NCBI GenBank assembly: GCA_965249005.1
Contig: CBDFLD010000016.1
Span: 363,329 to 427,328 of the forward strand
Reading direction: 5' to 3'
Source of the DNA: CBDFLD01 sp965249005
Lineage (GTDB): Bacteria; Acidobacteriota; UBA6911
Length of the DNA stretch: 64,000 bases
The translations under genes and the position numbers were made by a program. Below are positions 17,149-26,706 of the stretch, in pieces. The notes under the pieces were generated by a model that made no database searches, was not told the DNA's origin, and worked only from the letters and a program-made list of their open reading frames with translations. How positions within the stretch are numbered: position 1 is the stretch's first letter; each line of letters starts with the position of its first letter.

Positions 17149-17721
17149 CTAGTTCACATCAGCCTCGGAAAAGACCTGGCACGAGAAATACTCGATAAGG
17201 GTCGATTCCTCTTCCCACGCCTGCTCGTGCAGCCCGGCCTTCTTGCAAGTTTGCCGCAGAAACGTATGAGGGTCCCAATCGTGTTCCGTCGCCACCTGCG
17301 GCAAGAGCAAACCCTTGTGGCCTTGAGCTGAAACGACCAGTCCATGCAGACCCAGTCTTATGTCCTCCATTCGCCTGAGGGGTCTCAGCGTCGATAGCAC
17401 CGAAATCTCAATGGTCAGGTCCGCAACCTCTTCGTGCCGAACCGGAGCGAATCTCGAATCCTTAGTGGCCGAGTTGATCACACATTGCTGAACCGTCAGG
17501 TATAGTGGATCACTTCGAGCCAGCTGTCCGATACAGCCGCGCAGCGCGCCCCCTAGACGGAGAGTCACAAAGGCACCGCAGTCCACTTGCAAATGTGAGG
17601 AATTTGGCTCATAAGAGCCGATGGAGCCGCAGGAGAGATACCGTTCGAGCGTTCCTCTGGCTATCTTCAGAAGTTCCGACTTTGCTGCGGAGTCCAGAAC
17701 GGGAAAGGGCGTGTCCGGCAT
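17149..17721 (-). CDS. AMMECR1-family protein (AmmeMemoRadiSam system protein A)
   Basis: About 190 residues from the ATG at 17721, preceded by AGGGA. The open frame continues upstream but would run into pgsA. The AMMECR1 signature 'LGGALRGCIGQL' is present, followed by 'DPLYLTVQQCVINSATKDSRFAPVRHEEVADLTIEISVLSTLRPL' and 'GLLLPQVATEHDWDPHTFLRQTCKKAGL'. The function of the family is unknown. In many bacteria it is encoded with a MEMO-like protein and a radical SAM protein. Here the MEMO partner is 29 kb away (46387-47190) and no radical SAM gene is in the window. It lies 43 bp downstream of pgsA in the same direction. Confidence 0.88.
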   Translation of the reverse strand: MPDTPFPVLDSAAKSELLKIARGTLERYLSCGSIGSYEPNSSHLQVDCGAFVTLRLGGALRGCIGQLARSDPLYLTVQQCVINSATKDSRFAPVRHEEVADLTIEISVLSTLRPLRRMEDIRLGLHGLVVSAQGHKGLLLPQVATEHDWDPHTFLRQTCKKAGLHEQAWEEESTLIEYFSCQVFSEADVN

Positions 17722-17764
17722 ATTCCCTGCATAAGGCGATCTTTCGCCAACCTCATCGTCATCA

Positions 17765-18451
17765 TCACCCGGGATCCTGAACCGAACCGACGGCAGGTGA
17801 TCCGGATCCGCGTCTCCCTTGAAGCTTGCGTAGTCTCCGAAGTTCGCGTAGCTCCTCAATGATCATGCGACGGCGTTCGGCAACCGGAACCCGATTTCGA
17901 TCTTGGTTCTTGACCCGACTGCTGATCTTCGACCAGAAATTCATGAAGTACTGGGCCATGGACAGCAGTGCGAAAAAAACGACCAGCCAAAGGAGCGCGT
18001 TCGCAGTCTCCAGCACCCATCCGCCGCGGCTCCGGCCCAGAATGAGACCGACGACGGCGGCCACTTGCAGAACCATTTTCCCCTTCCCCAGAGGAGAGGC
18101 GTCTATGGTAAACCCCTCCGAGGCTGCGATATTTCTGAGGGCACTGACCGCAAACTCTCTGCCCACGATGATGACAACCATCCACGCGGGCGCCAGGCCC
18201 AACTGAACCAGCGATATCAGGGCAGATGATATAAGTAATTTATCAGCAATTGGATCGAGCATCCTACCCAGCGTCGTTACCTGTCGTCTCCGGCGGGCCA
18301 CATAGCCATCCAGAAGATCTGTCAATGCGGCGCAGAGAAACAAACTGACGCCCCACAGTTCCCAGTTGCTGATCTGCTTGGTGAGCAAGACCACAACCAC
18401 GATGGGAACCAAGAAAATGCGTGCAATTGTGATAGAGTTCGGGAGATTCAT
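17765..18451 (-). CDS. pgsA: CDP-diacylglycerol--glycerol-3-phosphate 3-phosphatidyltransferase
   Basis: A 228-residue integral membrane enzyme that makes phosphatidylglycerol phosphate from CDP-diacylglycerol. The CDP-alcohol phosphotransferase motif D-G-x2-A-R-x8-G-x3-D-x3-D is seen as 'LLDGYVARRRRQVTTLGRML' followed by 'DPIADK'. The start 'MNLPNSITIARIFLVP' at 18451 is the family's normal N-terminus. About four to five further helices follow. The C-terminus carries an extra basic, Arg-rich tail of about 45 residues ('RRRMIIEELRELRRLRKLQGRRG') that is longer than usual. CdsA, which supplies its substrate, is encoded at 50821-51642. Confidence 0.92.
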   Translation of the reverse strand: MNLPNSITIARIFLVPIVVVVLLTKQISNWELWGVSLFLCAALTDLLDGYVARRRRQVTTLGRMLDPIADKLLISSALISLVQLGLAPAWMVVIIVGREFAVSALRNIAASEGFTIDASPLGKGKMVLQVAAVVGLILGRSRGGWVLETANALLWLVVFFALLSMAQYFMNFWSKISSRVKNQDRNRVPVAERRRMIIEELRELRRLRKLQGRRGSGSPAVGSVQDPG

Positions 18452-18520
18452 GAGATGATCTTCACAATAAGAATACCATAAAGGGAACCTCACTCCCACA
18501 CCAAACGACGCCTACAACCC

Positions 18521-19375
18521 TTAGTATTGGAGCACAACGGATGAATCGCAATGGGATAAGACCTTCTCGGTCGTACTGCCGAAAATCATCTCCCGGATAG
18601 GACTATGCCCATACGCTCCCATCAGGAGAACATCCAAACCGCTATCTCCCATCAGATCACAGATGGTATCGGCCGCCTGACTTCCCTTCACGACTCGCTT
18701 CAGTGGCTCGATTCCGTGATTGAGGAGATACGCTTCGGCTGGCTCCAGAACCTTCAACCCTGACTCCTCCGACGCCGCTATGTTGACCAAGTGGCATTCG
18801 ATCTGAGATCGAGATGCCAGGGTCACGGCTGTGGATAGCACCCTTGAAGCATGCACGCTCCCATCGTAGGCGATCAGCACGCCCTTGACGCCCTTAAACG
18901 TGGTGCTCGGAACCCAGATTGGACGAACGGAGCTTCGAATAACCGGGGGCAGCAGACTGTCCAGATTATGGAGCGACGCGGTTCGTGCGTGCCCGGCCCG
19001 CGCCATGACAACCAAATCGTGGGCGATCGACGCCCGGGAGATAATCTCACCCGGAACCCCAATCTGCATGTCGGTACTGCAGGGGACTGTCCGCTCTCGG
19101 CATCTCTCTGCAAACGACCCCATCTGTCCTTTGACCTGAGCGGTCACCTCGCTGAGCAACGCCTGGCTTTCTTCGATGGGAGGAGCCACCACCGAAGGCA
19201 TGAATCCATCCGGGGTTCCCAAAACCGGCATCTCGTAGGACTTGATGTCAACGATTGCCAGTGCGTGAATCCGGCAGTTGTAGCTGTTCGCCAACCAAAG
19301 GGCGCAGTCGACCGCAGACTCCGGCACAACGTTGTCCGACAGCGGCAAGAGGATCGATTGAATCATCGTCGCCAC
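18521..19375 (-). CDS. Universal stress protein, tandem UspA domains
   Basis: A 284-residue protein with two UspA folds. The first (residues 5-155) begins 'IQSILLPLSDNVVPESAVDCALWLANSY'. The second (about 163-284) begins 'KGVLIAYDGSVHASRVLSTAVTLA'. It ends with the ATP-binding pattern G-x2-G-x9-G-(S/T) in 'GAYGHSPIREMIFGSTTEKVL'. The first domain has lost the clear glycine pattern, so ATP binding probably rests with the second. It is likely a cytosolic stress-response protein. It is in the same direction as the site-2 protease gene, 18 bp downstream of it. Confidence 0.88.
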   Translation of the reverse strand: MATMIQSILLPLSDNVVPESAVDCALWLANSYNCRIHALAIVDIKSYEMPVLGTPDGFMPSVVAPPIEESQALLSEVTAQVKGQMGSFAERCRERTVPCSTDMQIGVPGEIISRASIAHDLVVMARAGHARTASLHNLDSLLPPVIRSSVRPIWVPSTTFKGVKGVLIAYDGSVHASRVLSTAVTLASRSQIECHLVNIAASEESGLKVLEPAEAYLLNHGIEPLKRVVKGSQAADTICDLMGDSGLDVLLMGAYGHSPIREMIFGSTTEKVLSHCDSSVVLQY

Positions 19376-19393
19376 CCATGCTCACAAGGAGGT

Positions 19394-20527
19394 TTAGGCA
19401 ACACCGAGGTCGGATTTTATTCTAAAAACGCTCATGATGTCACTACGAGAAACGAGCCCAACTAGCCTGCCATCCTCGATAACAGGCATCCGACCCGTAT
19501 CGGACGCCGTCAGTCGGTTCAGTGCCTCCGCCGCATCATCGCTCGGTTTGAGAATCGGCACCTTATCAATCGGTGTCATGATGTCCCGAACTTGCTTGAA
19601 CGTCCACAGCTCCTTGGGAATCGACTTGACTTGAAACAAGGAAACCATCCCCAACAGCTCGTTTTGGTAAAGCACGGGGAAGGTTTTGAACTTTCGTTTG
19701 TAGATATAGTCACGAACTAGTTCCTCGACCGAGGTGAGCCAGTCGACGGTCACAACGTCCGCCGTCATTACCTGGCACACCTTGACCCCGGAGAGCGTCT
19801 GCTTCATGACCGTGTCCTGGTAGCTCGCAACGGCGGACTGTTTCATGACGAACCCAATGAAAGCAAACCAGATACCCGACACGAGGTTCTGGGTGAAAAA
19901 GAACTGAAGAGCTCCAACAACCACCAGGAAGATCGCCACAACATTGCCGAGTTGACTCACCACCTTCGTGGCTCGCTCCAGATCATTCCAATGATCCCAC
20001 AGAAAAGCTCTCAGGATCCTCCCCCCATCCAGCGGGAAACCGGGAACAAGATTAAAAAGCGCAAGCATGAGATTCGCCACCGAAACGCTCCCCGCCAACA
20101 CATACAAGGAGGTCGGTCCCCCAAAAATGTAGACCGCGCCTGAGGCAGCTGCGCATCCCACGGCCAAGACCATACTGGTAGCCGGACCCGCCAGTGCGAT
20201 CAGAAACTCGTGCCGCGCCGCGCTTGGTTCAGACTCGATTTGAGCCACGCCGCCGAAAATGAACAGCCGAATACTGACAACCCGAACACCGTACGCCAAC
20301 GCAACGAATGAATGGCCAAGCTCATGCAGCAGCACCGACACAAAAATGAGAACGGCGGAGGCAAATCCCAAAAGCCAGGAGTCAGCCGCGGAGAATTCGT
20401 CATGCTCCTGAGGAAAATAGTTCTGTGCCATCATGATGGCAACCAAAAAAAAGACGACGAACCAAGAAATGTCGATGACAATCTGGATGCCGCCGATTCG
20501 AAAAACATTTATGCCGCTGGACCGCAT
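19394..20527 (-). CDS. Site-2 (M50) metalloprotease with tandem CBS domains
   Basis: A 377-residue membrane protease starting at the ATG at 20527 ('MRSSGINVFRIGGIQIVIDISWFVVFFLV'). The zinc-binding HExxH is in 'VLLHELGHSFVALAYG' and the third ligand is in 'NLVPGFPLDGGRILRAF'. Together these define the group of CBS-containing S2P homologues (SpoIVFB-like). The C-terminal third holds two CBS domains, 'VCQVMTADVVTVDWLTSVEELVRD' and 'VRDIMTPIDKVPILKPSDDAAEALNRL', which commonly sense adenine nucleotides. The substrate is unknown. The gene is divergent from the sugar nucleotidyltransferase gene, with 138 bp between them. Confidence 0.9.
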   Translation of the reverse strand: MRSSGINVFRIGGIQIVIDISWFVVFFLVAIMMAQNYFPQEHDEFSAADSWLLGFASAVLIFVSVLLHELGHSFVALAYGVRVVSIRLFIFGGVAQIESEPSAARHEFLIALAGPATSMVLAVGCAAASGAVYIFGGPTSLYVLAGSVSVANLMLALFNLVPGFPLDGGRILRAFLWDHWNDLERATKVVSQLGNVVAIFLVVVGALQFFFTQNLVSGIWFAFIGFVMKQSAVASYQDTVMKQTLSGVKVCQVMTADVVTVDWLTSVEELVRDYIYKRKFKTFPVLYQNELLGMVSLFQVKSIPKELWTFKQVRDIMTPIDKVPILKPSDDAAEALNRLTASDTGRMPVIEDGRLVGLVSRSDIMSVFRIKSDLGVA

Positions 20528-20665
20528 GTAAACATGATACCGAATGGCCGGAGGCCAAACCAGACGAATCCGCAGCGCCACGGGGTGAGTTTTTGTACTG
20601 CTGCGAAAATGAAAATTGGGCTATGCTAGAGCTTGGAGTTGGCGAATCATGGAGACGGGGAGACT

Positions 20666-21706
20666 GTGATCAAAGCATTCATACTGGCTGGAGGGAAAGG
20701 GGCGCGTCTTCGACCTTTGACACTGCACACTCCAAAGCCCATCGTGCCGTTGGCCAATATCCCATTTCTCTATTTTCAGATCGATCATGTCAAGCGCGCC
20801 CAGATTACCGAGATCATCCTGAGCCTCTCGTATCAGCCGCGCAAGATCGAAGACATATTCGGGGATGGGTTCAAGTACGGTGTGACCATGAGGTACACAC
20901 ATGAAGACTTGCCGCGCGGCACAGCCGGAGCCCTGAAGGGCGCAGCCAACTTGATCGAGGACACCACCGTGGTTCTCAATGGGGATGTCCTGACCGATAC
21001 CGATCTCATGAAGGTGGTTCAATTTCACAAGCAATGCGGCGCGGAGGCGACCATCGTCATGGCCCGAGTAATGAGCTCAGCGGGCTACGGTCTCGTCGAA
21101 ACCGATTCCAACCATCGGGTCATCCGTTTCACGGAAAAGCCCTCCGAAGACGAAATAACTGGAAATACGATCAACGCCGGTATCTATGTCCTGGAGCGTT
21201 CGGTGCTCGACCGGATCTCCGGCGACGGGCCCCAAAGCTTCGAAAGAGACATTTTCCCAAAACTACTGCAGGACGGAGCCAAGTTCTACGCCTACCTGGC
21301 TCGGGGCTATTGGCAAGATATTGGCAGCCCCCAAAAATACCTGGAGGCGCACTACGGGATTATCTCCGGAAGGATGAAGCTCCCAAGCTATCCTCTGAAA
21401 TTCAGTCAGCCCAACGCCTGGGATAAGAATCAGGTCGAAATTGACAATTTCTCGATTCTAGACGGTCGATGCGTCATCAAGCCGGGCGTGATCATCGAGA
21501 ATTCGGTGCTGGGAGAGGATTGCCGGGTCGAGGAAGGCGCCATGATCAAGGATTCCGTCGTTTGGACCGGAACGCGCATCCGAGCCAACGCCCGCATCGA
21601 AAGAGCCATTGTTGGCCGGCAGTGTCATATCGGCGAGGGTGCGGTGCTACGGCCCGGGACTGTGGTTGGAGACAAGACGGAGATCACCGATTTCGGCGTG
21701 GTCTAG
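20666..21706 (+). CDS. Sugar-phosphate nucleotidyltransferase (mannose-1-phosphate guanylyltransferase-like)
   Basis: A 346-residue enzyme from GTG 20666, with GGGGAG about ten bases upstream. The nucleotide-binding signature is 'FILAGGKGARLRPLT'. The metal-binding Asp is in 'VVLNGDVLTDTD', and 'GLVETDSNHRVIRFTEKP' is typical of the family. Residues about 255-346 form a left-handed beta-helix of hexapeptide repeats ('GVIIENSVLGEDCRVEEGAMIKDSVV'), as in GDP-mannose and glucose-1-phosphate nucleotidyltransferases. The exact sugar and nucleotide cannot be told from sequence alone. It would supply activated sugar for envelope glycans. Its 3' end overlaps convergent uvrC by 23 bp. Confidence 0.85.
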   Translation: MIKAFILAGGKGARLRPLTLHTPKPIVPLANIPFLYFQIDHVKRAQITEIILSLSYQPRKIEDIFGDGFKYGVTMRYTHEDLPRGTAGALKGAANLIEDTTVVLNGDVLTDTDLMKVVQFHKQCGAEATIVMARVMSSAGYGLVETDSNHRVIRFTEKPSEDEITGNTINAGIYVLERSVLDRISGDGPQSFERDIFPKLLQDGAKFYAYLARGYWQDIGSPQKYLEAHYGIISGRMKLPSYPLKFSQPNAWDKNQVEIDNFSILDGRCVIKPGVIIENSVLGEDCRVEEGAMIKDSVVWTGTRIRANARIERAIVGRQCHIGEGAVLRPGTVVGDKTEITDFGVV

Positions 21707-23531
21707 CCCCGGGGCTGGAGACCTTGAAGTACTCTGCTATCCTCCCGGCTGCCTTTGGCCCTACGTAAGGAACCAATTCCTCGTAGTGTGCCTTCTTTAT
21801 GCGCGCGAGGCTCCCGAACGCCTTCAGCAAGACCTTCTTACGGACCTCTCCGATGCCGGGTATGCCGTCGAGCTCGGAGGATTGGCTTCGGATCTCACGA
21901 CGCTTCTGGTGATAGGTGATTGCAAACCGGTGAGCTTCGTCTCTCATGTTCTGAACCAAATGCAGGACAGGAGAATCAAGCGGTAGCACCACCGGGGAGT
22001 CTTCCCGGCCGCGTACATAGAGAATCTCCTGCTTCTTCGCAATCGCGGCCATCGGTTGGCTCTCCAACCCCAAATCCTCCAGCGCCGCAACCGCCGCGGA
22101 GAGTTGTCCCTTCCCTCCGTCAATCAGGATCAAATCGGGAAGCTTCCCGTCGTCTTCCTCCAAGACATTTTCATAGTGACGGTGTACAACCTCGCGCATC
22201 GAGGCGAAATCGTCCGGTCCCTTCACGCTTTCCACCATGAACTTTCGGTAGTCCTGCTTTTTCATCTCGCCGTTTTCACACACGACCATGCTGGCAACCG
22301 TATCGGTTCCTTGGACGTGCGAGATATCAAAGGTCTCGATACGGCGAGGCAACATCTCGATTCCAAGGGCCTCCTGAAGGGGTCGGAGCAACTCTTCGCC
22401 CCGCGGCTTCAACAGCCGGAAACGCGTTTCGAAGGACATTTGTGCATTGCGCGTCACCAAATCGAGGAGCCCGGCCTTGAGCCCGCGCTTGGGCGAGCCG
22501 ATACAAACCCGGGATCCCTTGGAGTCCGAAAGCCATTTCTCCAGGATGTCGGCTTCCTCGATATCTTCGGGGATGAACACGCGTTTCGGTATGAACGTGT
22601 TGGAAAGATAGTACTGTTTCAATGCAGAGGAAAGGAATTCCGGCGGATCGAATGACAACAGATCCTCCCAATAAAACTCCCTTCTGCCCACTACCCTGCC
22701 GGCCCTCATGGCAAAGACCGCTAAAGCCAGCTGACGCCCTTCCTGATGGTAGCCGAAAAGGTCGGCATCGTCTTGACCTTCCAGGATCATTTTTTGGCGC
22801 TCGGAGATTTCTCGAACCATCTTGATCCGGTCACGGTACAGGGCCGCGGCTTCGTAGTGCAGTGCCTCCGCAGCCTCGTTCATGCGTTGCCGGAGTTTCT
22901 CCAGAAGTTCATCGGTTTTCCCTGATAACAGCAGCTTTACGTCTTCCACCGCCCGATCGTATTGTTCCTTGTCGCACAGTCCCTCTACGCAAGGGCCGAG
23001 ACATCTTTTCATCTGATAGTCCAGGCATGGTCTAGGGAGACTTCCATCGATATCAATGTTGCAGGTCCTCAACTTGAAGTACTTGTTGACGAGTTTGATG
23101 GTTTGGCGGGCATAGCTTGCCGGTAGAAACGGCCCGAAATAAAGAGCCCCGTCGTTTTTGACACGGCGCGTGATGAAGATGCGAGGAAATGCTTCCTCGA
23201 CCGTCAACTTGAGGTAAGGGAAGCTCTTGTCGTCCTTGAGGTTGACGTTGTAGCGCGGTTGATTTCTCTTTACGAGCGTAGATTCGAGAATAAGAGCTTC
23301 CACCTCGTTGTCGGTGACAATGTAGTCGAGGTCGACCGTCTCGGAGACCAACCGGTCCGTTTTGGGATCGAAGGCACGAGACTCTTGGAAATAGGAGCGC
23401 ACTCTACCCCGGAGAGACAACGCCTTGCCCACGTAGATAATCTTGTTACGGCCGTTCTTGTAGAGATAGACTCCCGGCCCCGGCGGAAGATTGTCGATCT
23501 TTGTTCGGAGCTCTGCCGAGATGGGCGGCAT
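21684..23531 (-). CDS. uvrC: Excinuclease ABC subunit C
   Basis: A 615-residue nucleotide excision repair nuclease. The start at 23531 ('MPPISAELRTKIDNLPPGPGVY') is chosen over a longer open frame because it matches the family N-terminus. The GIY-YIG domain is seen in 'GVYLYKNGRNKIIYVGKALSLRGRVRSYF'. A Cys-rich loop follows ('RPCLDYQMKRCLGPCVEG'), then the UVR domain ('LRQRMNEAAEALHYEAAALYRDRIKMV'). The RNase H-like nuclease domain is seen in 'IETFDISHVQGTDTVASMVV' and 'LILIDGGKGQLSAA'. The protein ends with a helix-hairpin-helix pair ('LDGIPGIGEVRKKVLLKAFGS'). All parts of a functional UvrC are present. Confidence 0.96.
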   Translation of the reverse strand: MPPISAELRTKIDNLPPGPGVYLYKNGRNKIIYVGKALSLRGRVRSYFQESRAFDPKTDRLVSETVDLDYIVTDNEVEALILESTLVKRNQPRYNVNLKDDKSFPYLKLTVEEAFPRIFITRRVKNDGALYFGPFLPASYARQTIKLVNKYFKLRTCNIDIDGSLPRPCLDYQMKRCLGPCVEGLCDKEQYDRAVEDVKLLLSGKTDELLEKLRQRMNEAAEALHYEAAALYRDRIKMVREISERQKMILEGQDDADLFGYHQEGRQLALAVFAMRAGRVVGRREFYWEDLLSFDPPEFLSSALKQYYLSNTFIPKRVFIPEDIEEADILEKWLSDSKGSRVCIGSPKRGLKAGLLDLVTRNAQMSFETRFRLLKPRGEELLRPLQEALGIEMLPRRIETFDISHVQGTDTVASMVVCENGEMKKQDYRKFMVESVKGPDDFASMREVVHRHYENVLEEDDGKLPDLILIDGGKGQLSAAVAALEDLGLESQPMAAIAKKQEILYVRGREDSPVVLPLDSPVLHLVQNMRDEAHRFAITYHQKRREIRSQSSELDGIPGIGEVRKKVLLKAFGSLARIKKAHYEELVPYVGPKAAGRIAEYFKVSSPGARPRRNR

Positions 23532-23583
23532 TATTTCATTCCGTGTTTTCGACAGGCTCGGTCCGTCCTGTCGTCCTCTGGTT

Positions 23584-26127
23584 TCAGGGCTTGACCAGTG
23601 GAGGGATAGCAACCATGAAGTCTGAATCGTCGCTTCCGAAAACCTGGAACACAGAAATAGGGAAACCACTGGTGATGCAGATCGTTCCACCGTTTTGTTG
23701 CTGGATCGAGGGGATCAATTCGGGAAGGGTACGGGACAATCGATTCCCGCTTTCGAGCCTTACCTTGGTCGAGCCGAGCAACTCTCCTGTGGGCGAGTTC
23801 GCTTTGATCTCAATCTCCACAAGCTCTCCACTGGGGTTGTATATCGCAATCCCTGTAAACAGACTCCTGGGAGGGCTCCCAAAGGCCCCCTGTGCGAAAT
23901 GGGTAAACTTGAACTCTGTTCCCGTTGTGTCCTGGAGCGAATACGGAGTGAGGTATCTCCCGTTAGCAGCGTCGCCAAAAAGTAGGTCCGCAACAATGCC
24001 AGGAGCGTCCGCGGTCAAAGTGAGACTGCCAACATGCAAATCCGGGTCCGTGATTGGATCCGGAAAGCCGAATAGCTCCTCGGGACCCCCAAAGAGTGTT
24101 TCATAGGGCTGTAGCGTCTTGACCAGCGGCTGTGCTCCCGCCGGGATGATCTCGGCATCGTCATCCTCGACAAATGCCGTGATGGTCACCGGGCCCGGCG
24201 AAGTGTTAGACACACTGAGGTGGGAGGATATTGGAGTGTCCAGCAACCCTGCCCCTCCCGTCGCATATTGAACCGAAAAAAAGGACGTACCGGGAAGCCC
24301 ACGTGGGCTGGCGGGAATCATCGCCAAGGAATCTCCTTGCCGTACGACGGCAAGTCCCTGTACCGGAAGCGTCGACGTCAGCTCCAAGTACACGCCTTCC
24401 TTTGGATAAACGACTTGATTCATCACATCGGACACGAGGCTGCGCAGCCGGCTTCTAGGCTCCAGCGTTCGAACCACATGGTTGAGCAGTCTTCCCGGGC
24501 CCTCCAGAGTTTCAGCGTACAGACGAAACGTCAGTTGAGCCACATCCGCATTGGGATTCACGACGATGATTTCCGTCGAAGTCTCGCCGCCGAAGCGCTC
24601 TACTTGTTCCGTGATCCGCGAAAAGCCAAGCCTCTTGCTCACCACGGTTTTTGCCAAGAACCCGTCCAGCTGAGATTGAGAAACCGTACCAGTCAGATAC
24701 AACACAGAAATATCGTCAGCGAGAGTATAAGCTTCGATCCAGCCCTCGAGCAGGGCCTCCGGATCAAACCCAAAGACCTGAGCCACCGTGAGCGCCACGT
24801 TTTGACCTGCCGGAACCGTCAGCAAGAGTGGGTTCGTGGCGCCAGGCAGCAACCCTCCTGCGTTTCCTCTCGCGATGAATGCTATGTTCCCCGAATCGGC
24901 CCCGAAGTTCGAAGCTGCCAGCCCACTGTAATTGGACGCGTCTTGTGTCAGGTGTGGGATGTAAATGGACCGAGGTTCCAGTGCGATGAGACTGACTTCA
25001 TTGGACCCCAGATCCAAGGAAACAATGACCCCGCCGGGCTCATTGGCCGTAAGTACAGAAGGTTGCATCCCGACGAAAATGCGGGTTTTTTCCGACATAC
25101 TCTCCAAATCGAATACGATCACCTCACCCGTCCCGTACGATGGGATGAATAGGAAACGGCTGTCGCTACTGAATACCGGAATCGAATCCTCGATGAAGTC
25201 CAAATCTTCGATGTCGATTTCACCTTCGGGGAGGGCTTCCGGAAGGCGGAGGATTGCAATTTCCTTGCTCGTGCTATTCATCACGGCGAGACGGCGACCG
25301 TCGGCCGACGAAACGACCTTGCTTGGGCCTTTCCCCTCACTGGAGCGGCTTCCAAGCAATCGACTCCTGAGATCGTAGACTGCGATTCGATCAGAGCCGA
25401 ACAGAGGCGCAACAATTATGTTGCCGTTATCCGCAAACGCCACATTGTTGAACGCCGCACCCACGGATCCCGCTATCACGAAAAAATCTGTCACCCCGGC
25501 ACTCAGAGTATCGATGATATACATACTGGCGGGCGCGCCGCCTATGGCGCCCGAGCAAAAGACAACAACCTCGCCGGCGGTCGCGAGTGGCGTCATGATA
25601 TGGGGGCCCTCCCCCACCGGAATCCGACGAAACAGAGACGCATCCGTCGTAGAAACAACTAGCACCGAATTGGCCCCTGAGTCCGAAATGTAGAGTTGAA
25701 TCTCATCGAGACTGAAGGCCATACCGCTTCTCTCGCTGAATCCCGTCGACGCGTAGGTGCTCTCGATAATTATCGACATCGTATCCGTAGCTACCAACGT
25801 CAGCTTCTGACTGGTCACTCCCAACGCTGCCAAGGTCGTGCCCGAGGGGCTCAGGGCAAGAGGCCCGACACCAGGGTCCAGTGCTACCGAGGCCAAGATC
25901 TCACCGGTCAAGGTCCGAAACTTCTGCACCAGCCCGCTTCCAGGATTTGATACATAGCCCACGGATCCCGAACCATCAAAGATGGTGCTCGTGCCAAGAC
26001 CAAACATGCCCGGGGCCCCGGAAACCCTGGCGAGTTTCACCTGAGCCTGACCCGGCATGGAAGTTGCGATCAATGCGCAAAGCAGAAAAGAAAGCAAAAT
26101 CGGAATATTCTTTCTCGAAAGAAACAT
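23584..26127 (-). CDS. Secreted beta-propeller-like protein
   Basis: An 847-residue exported protein from the ATG at 26127, with a clear signal peptide ('ILLSFLLCALIATSMPGQAQ'). Residues about 40-390 contain repeated blades of the YncE / lactonase type, such as 'GPLALSPSGTTLAALG', 'RSGMAFSLDEIQLYISDSGANSVLVV' and 'SKVVSSADGRRLAVMNSTSKEIAIL'. The second half (400-847) is beta-rich, with no motif I recognise. It contains 'TSTEIIVVNPNADVAQLTFRLYAETLEG' and similar segments reminiscent of repeats in Acidobacteria surface proteins. A role at the cell surface or in the periplasm is likely; ligand and activity are unknown. Confidence 0.75.
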   Translation of the reverse strand: MFLSRKNIPILLSFLLCALIATSMPGQAQVKLARVSGAPGMFGLGTSTIFDGSGSVGYVSNPGSGLVQKFRTLTGEILASVALDPGVGPLALSPSGTTLAALGVTSQKLTLVATDTMSIIIESTYASTGFSERSGMAFSLDEIQLYISDSGANSVLVVSTTDASLFRRIPVGEGPHIMTPLATAGEVVVFCSGAIGGAPASMYIIDTLSAGVTDFFVIAGSVGAAFNNVAFADNGNIIVAPLFGSDRIAVYDLRSRLLGSRSSEGKGPSKVVSSADGRRLAVMNSTSKEIAILRLPEALPEGEIDIEDLDFIEDSIPVFSSDSRFLFIPSYGTGEVIVFDLESMSEKTRIFVGMQPSVLTANEPGGVIVSLDLGSNEVSLIALEPRSIYIPHLTQDASNYSGLAASNFGADSGNIAFIARGNAGGLLPGATNPLLLTVPAGQNVALTVAQVFGFDPEALLEGWIEAYTLADDISVLYLTGTVSQSQLDGFLAKTVVSKRLGFSRITEQVERFGGETSTEIIVVNPNADVAQLTFRLYAETLEGPGRLLNHVVRTLEPRSRLRSLVSDVMNQVVYPKEGVYLELTSTLPVQGLAVVRQGDSLAMIPASPRGLPGTSFFSVQYATGGAGLLDTPISSHLSVSNTSPGPVTITAFVEDDDAEIIPAGAQPLVKTLQPYETLFGGPEELFGFPDPITDPDLHVGSLTLTADAPGIVADLLFGDAANGRYLTPYSLQDTTGTEFKFTHFAQGAFGSPPRSLFTGIAIYNPSGELVEIEIKANSPTGELLGSTKVRLESGNRLSRTLPELIPSIQQQNGGTICITSGFPISVFQVFGSDDSDFMVAIPPLVKP

Positions 26128-26192
26128 AGAGACCTCTGCCTTAGGAGTCACTCAGGATACCTTCCACATTTTACCATCTCATCTCATTCTTT

Positions 26193-26645
26193 TTATGTGC
26201 CGCCGAGACGCCTCCGGACTCCCTCGGACACCCTCTTGCCATCCACCGGTTTTCCAGAAAAGCGTGCCATCGCGGCCTTCATGACCCCACCCATATCTTT
26301 TAAGGACTTCGCACCAAGGGATTGTATGGTTTCGTCGATAACGCTTTCGATCTCCTCTTCCGACACCGCCTCGGGCAGGTACTCGTCGATCACCTCGATC
26401 TCATCGGATTCCTTCTTGGCAAGATCTTCTCGATTCCCCTTCTGGAACTGCTCTATGGACTCACGCCGCTGCTTCACGAGGCCCGACAGGACTCTCAGTA
26501 TCTCTTCCTTGTCGAGTTCCCCTCGCCGTTCGATTTCTCGATTCCGGATGGCGCTCTTCATCATACGAAGAACGCCAACCCTTGTGGACTCACGCGCCTT
26601 CATCGCTAACAGGAGGTCCTCACTGATCTTCTCTTTTAGTGACAT
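26193..26645 (-). CDS. GatB/YqeY domain protein
   Basis: A 150-residue YqeY-family protein. The start 'MSLKEKISEDLLLAMKARE' at 26645 fits the family better than the longer frame to 26783, which overlaps the phosphatase gene. Characteristic segments are 'RVGVLRMMKSAIRNREIERRG', 'IEVIDEYLPEAVSEEEIESVIDETI' and 'DMGGVMKAAMARFSGKPVDGKRVSEGVRRRL'. The domain is the tRNA-binding tail of the GatB amidotransferase in stand-alone form. Its cellular role is not well defined. It follows the inositol phosphatase gene by 61 bp. Confidence 0.92.
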   Translation of the reverse strand: MSLKEKISEDLLLAMKARESTRVGVLRMMKSAIRNREIERRGELDKEEILRVLSGLVKQRRESIEQFQKGNREDLAKKESDEIEVIDEYLPEAVSEEEIESVIDETIQSLGAKSLKDMGGVMKAAMARFSGKPVDGKRVSEGVRRRLGGT

Positions 26646-26706
26646 TCTTTCACCGCTTGTTGGGCCTGATGCCCGTACTTTCGAGCTCGTAAGCCTGGAC
26701 AGAAAC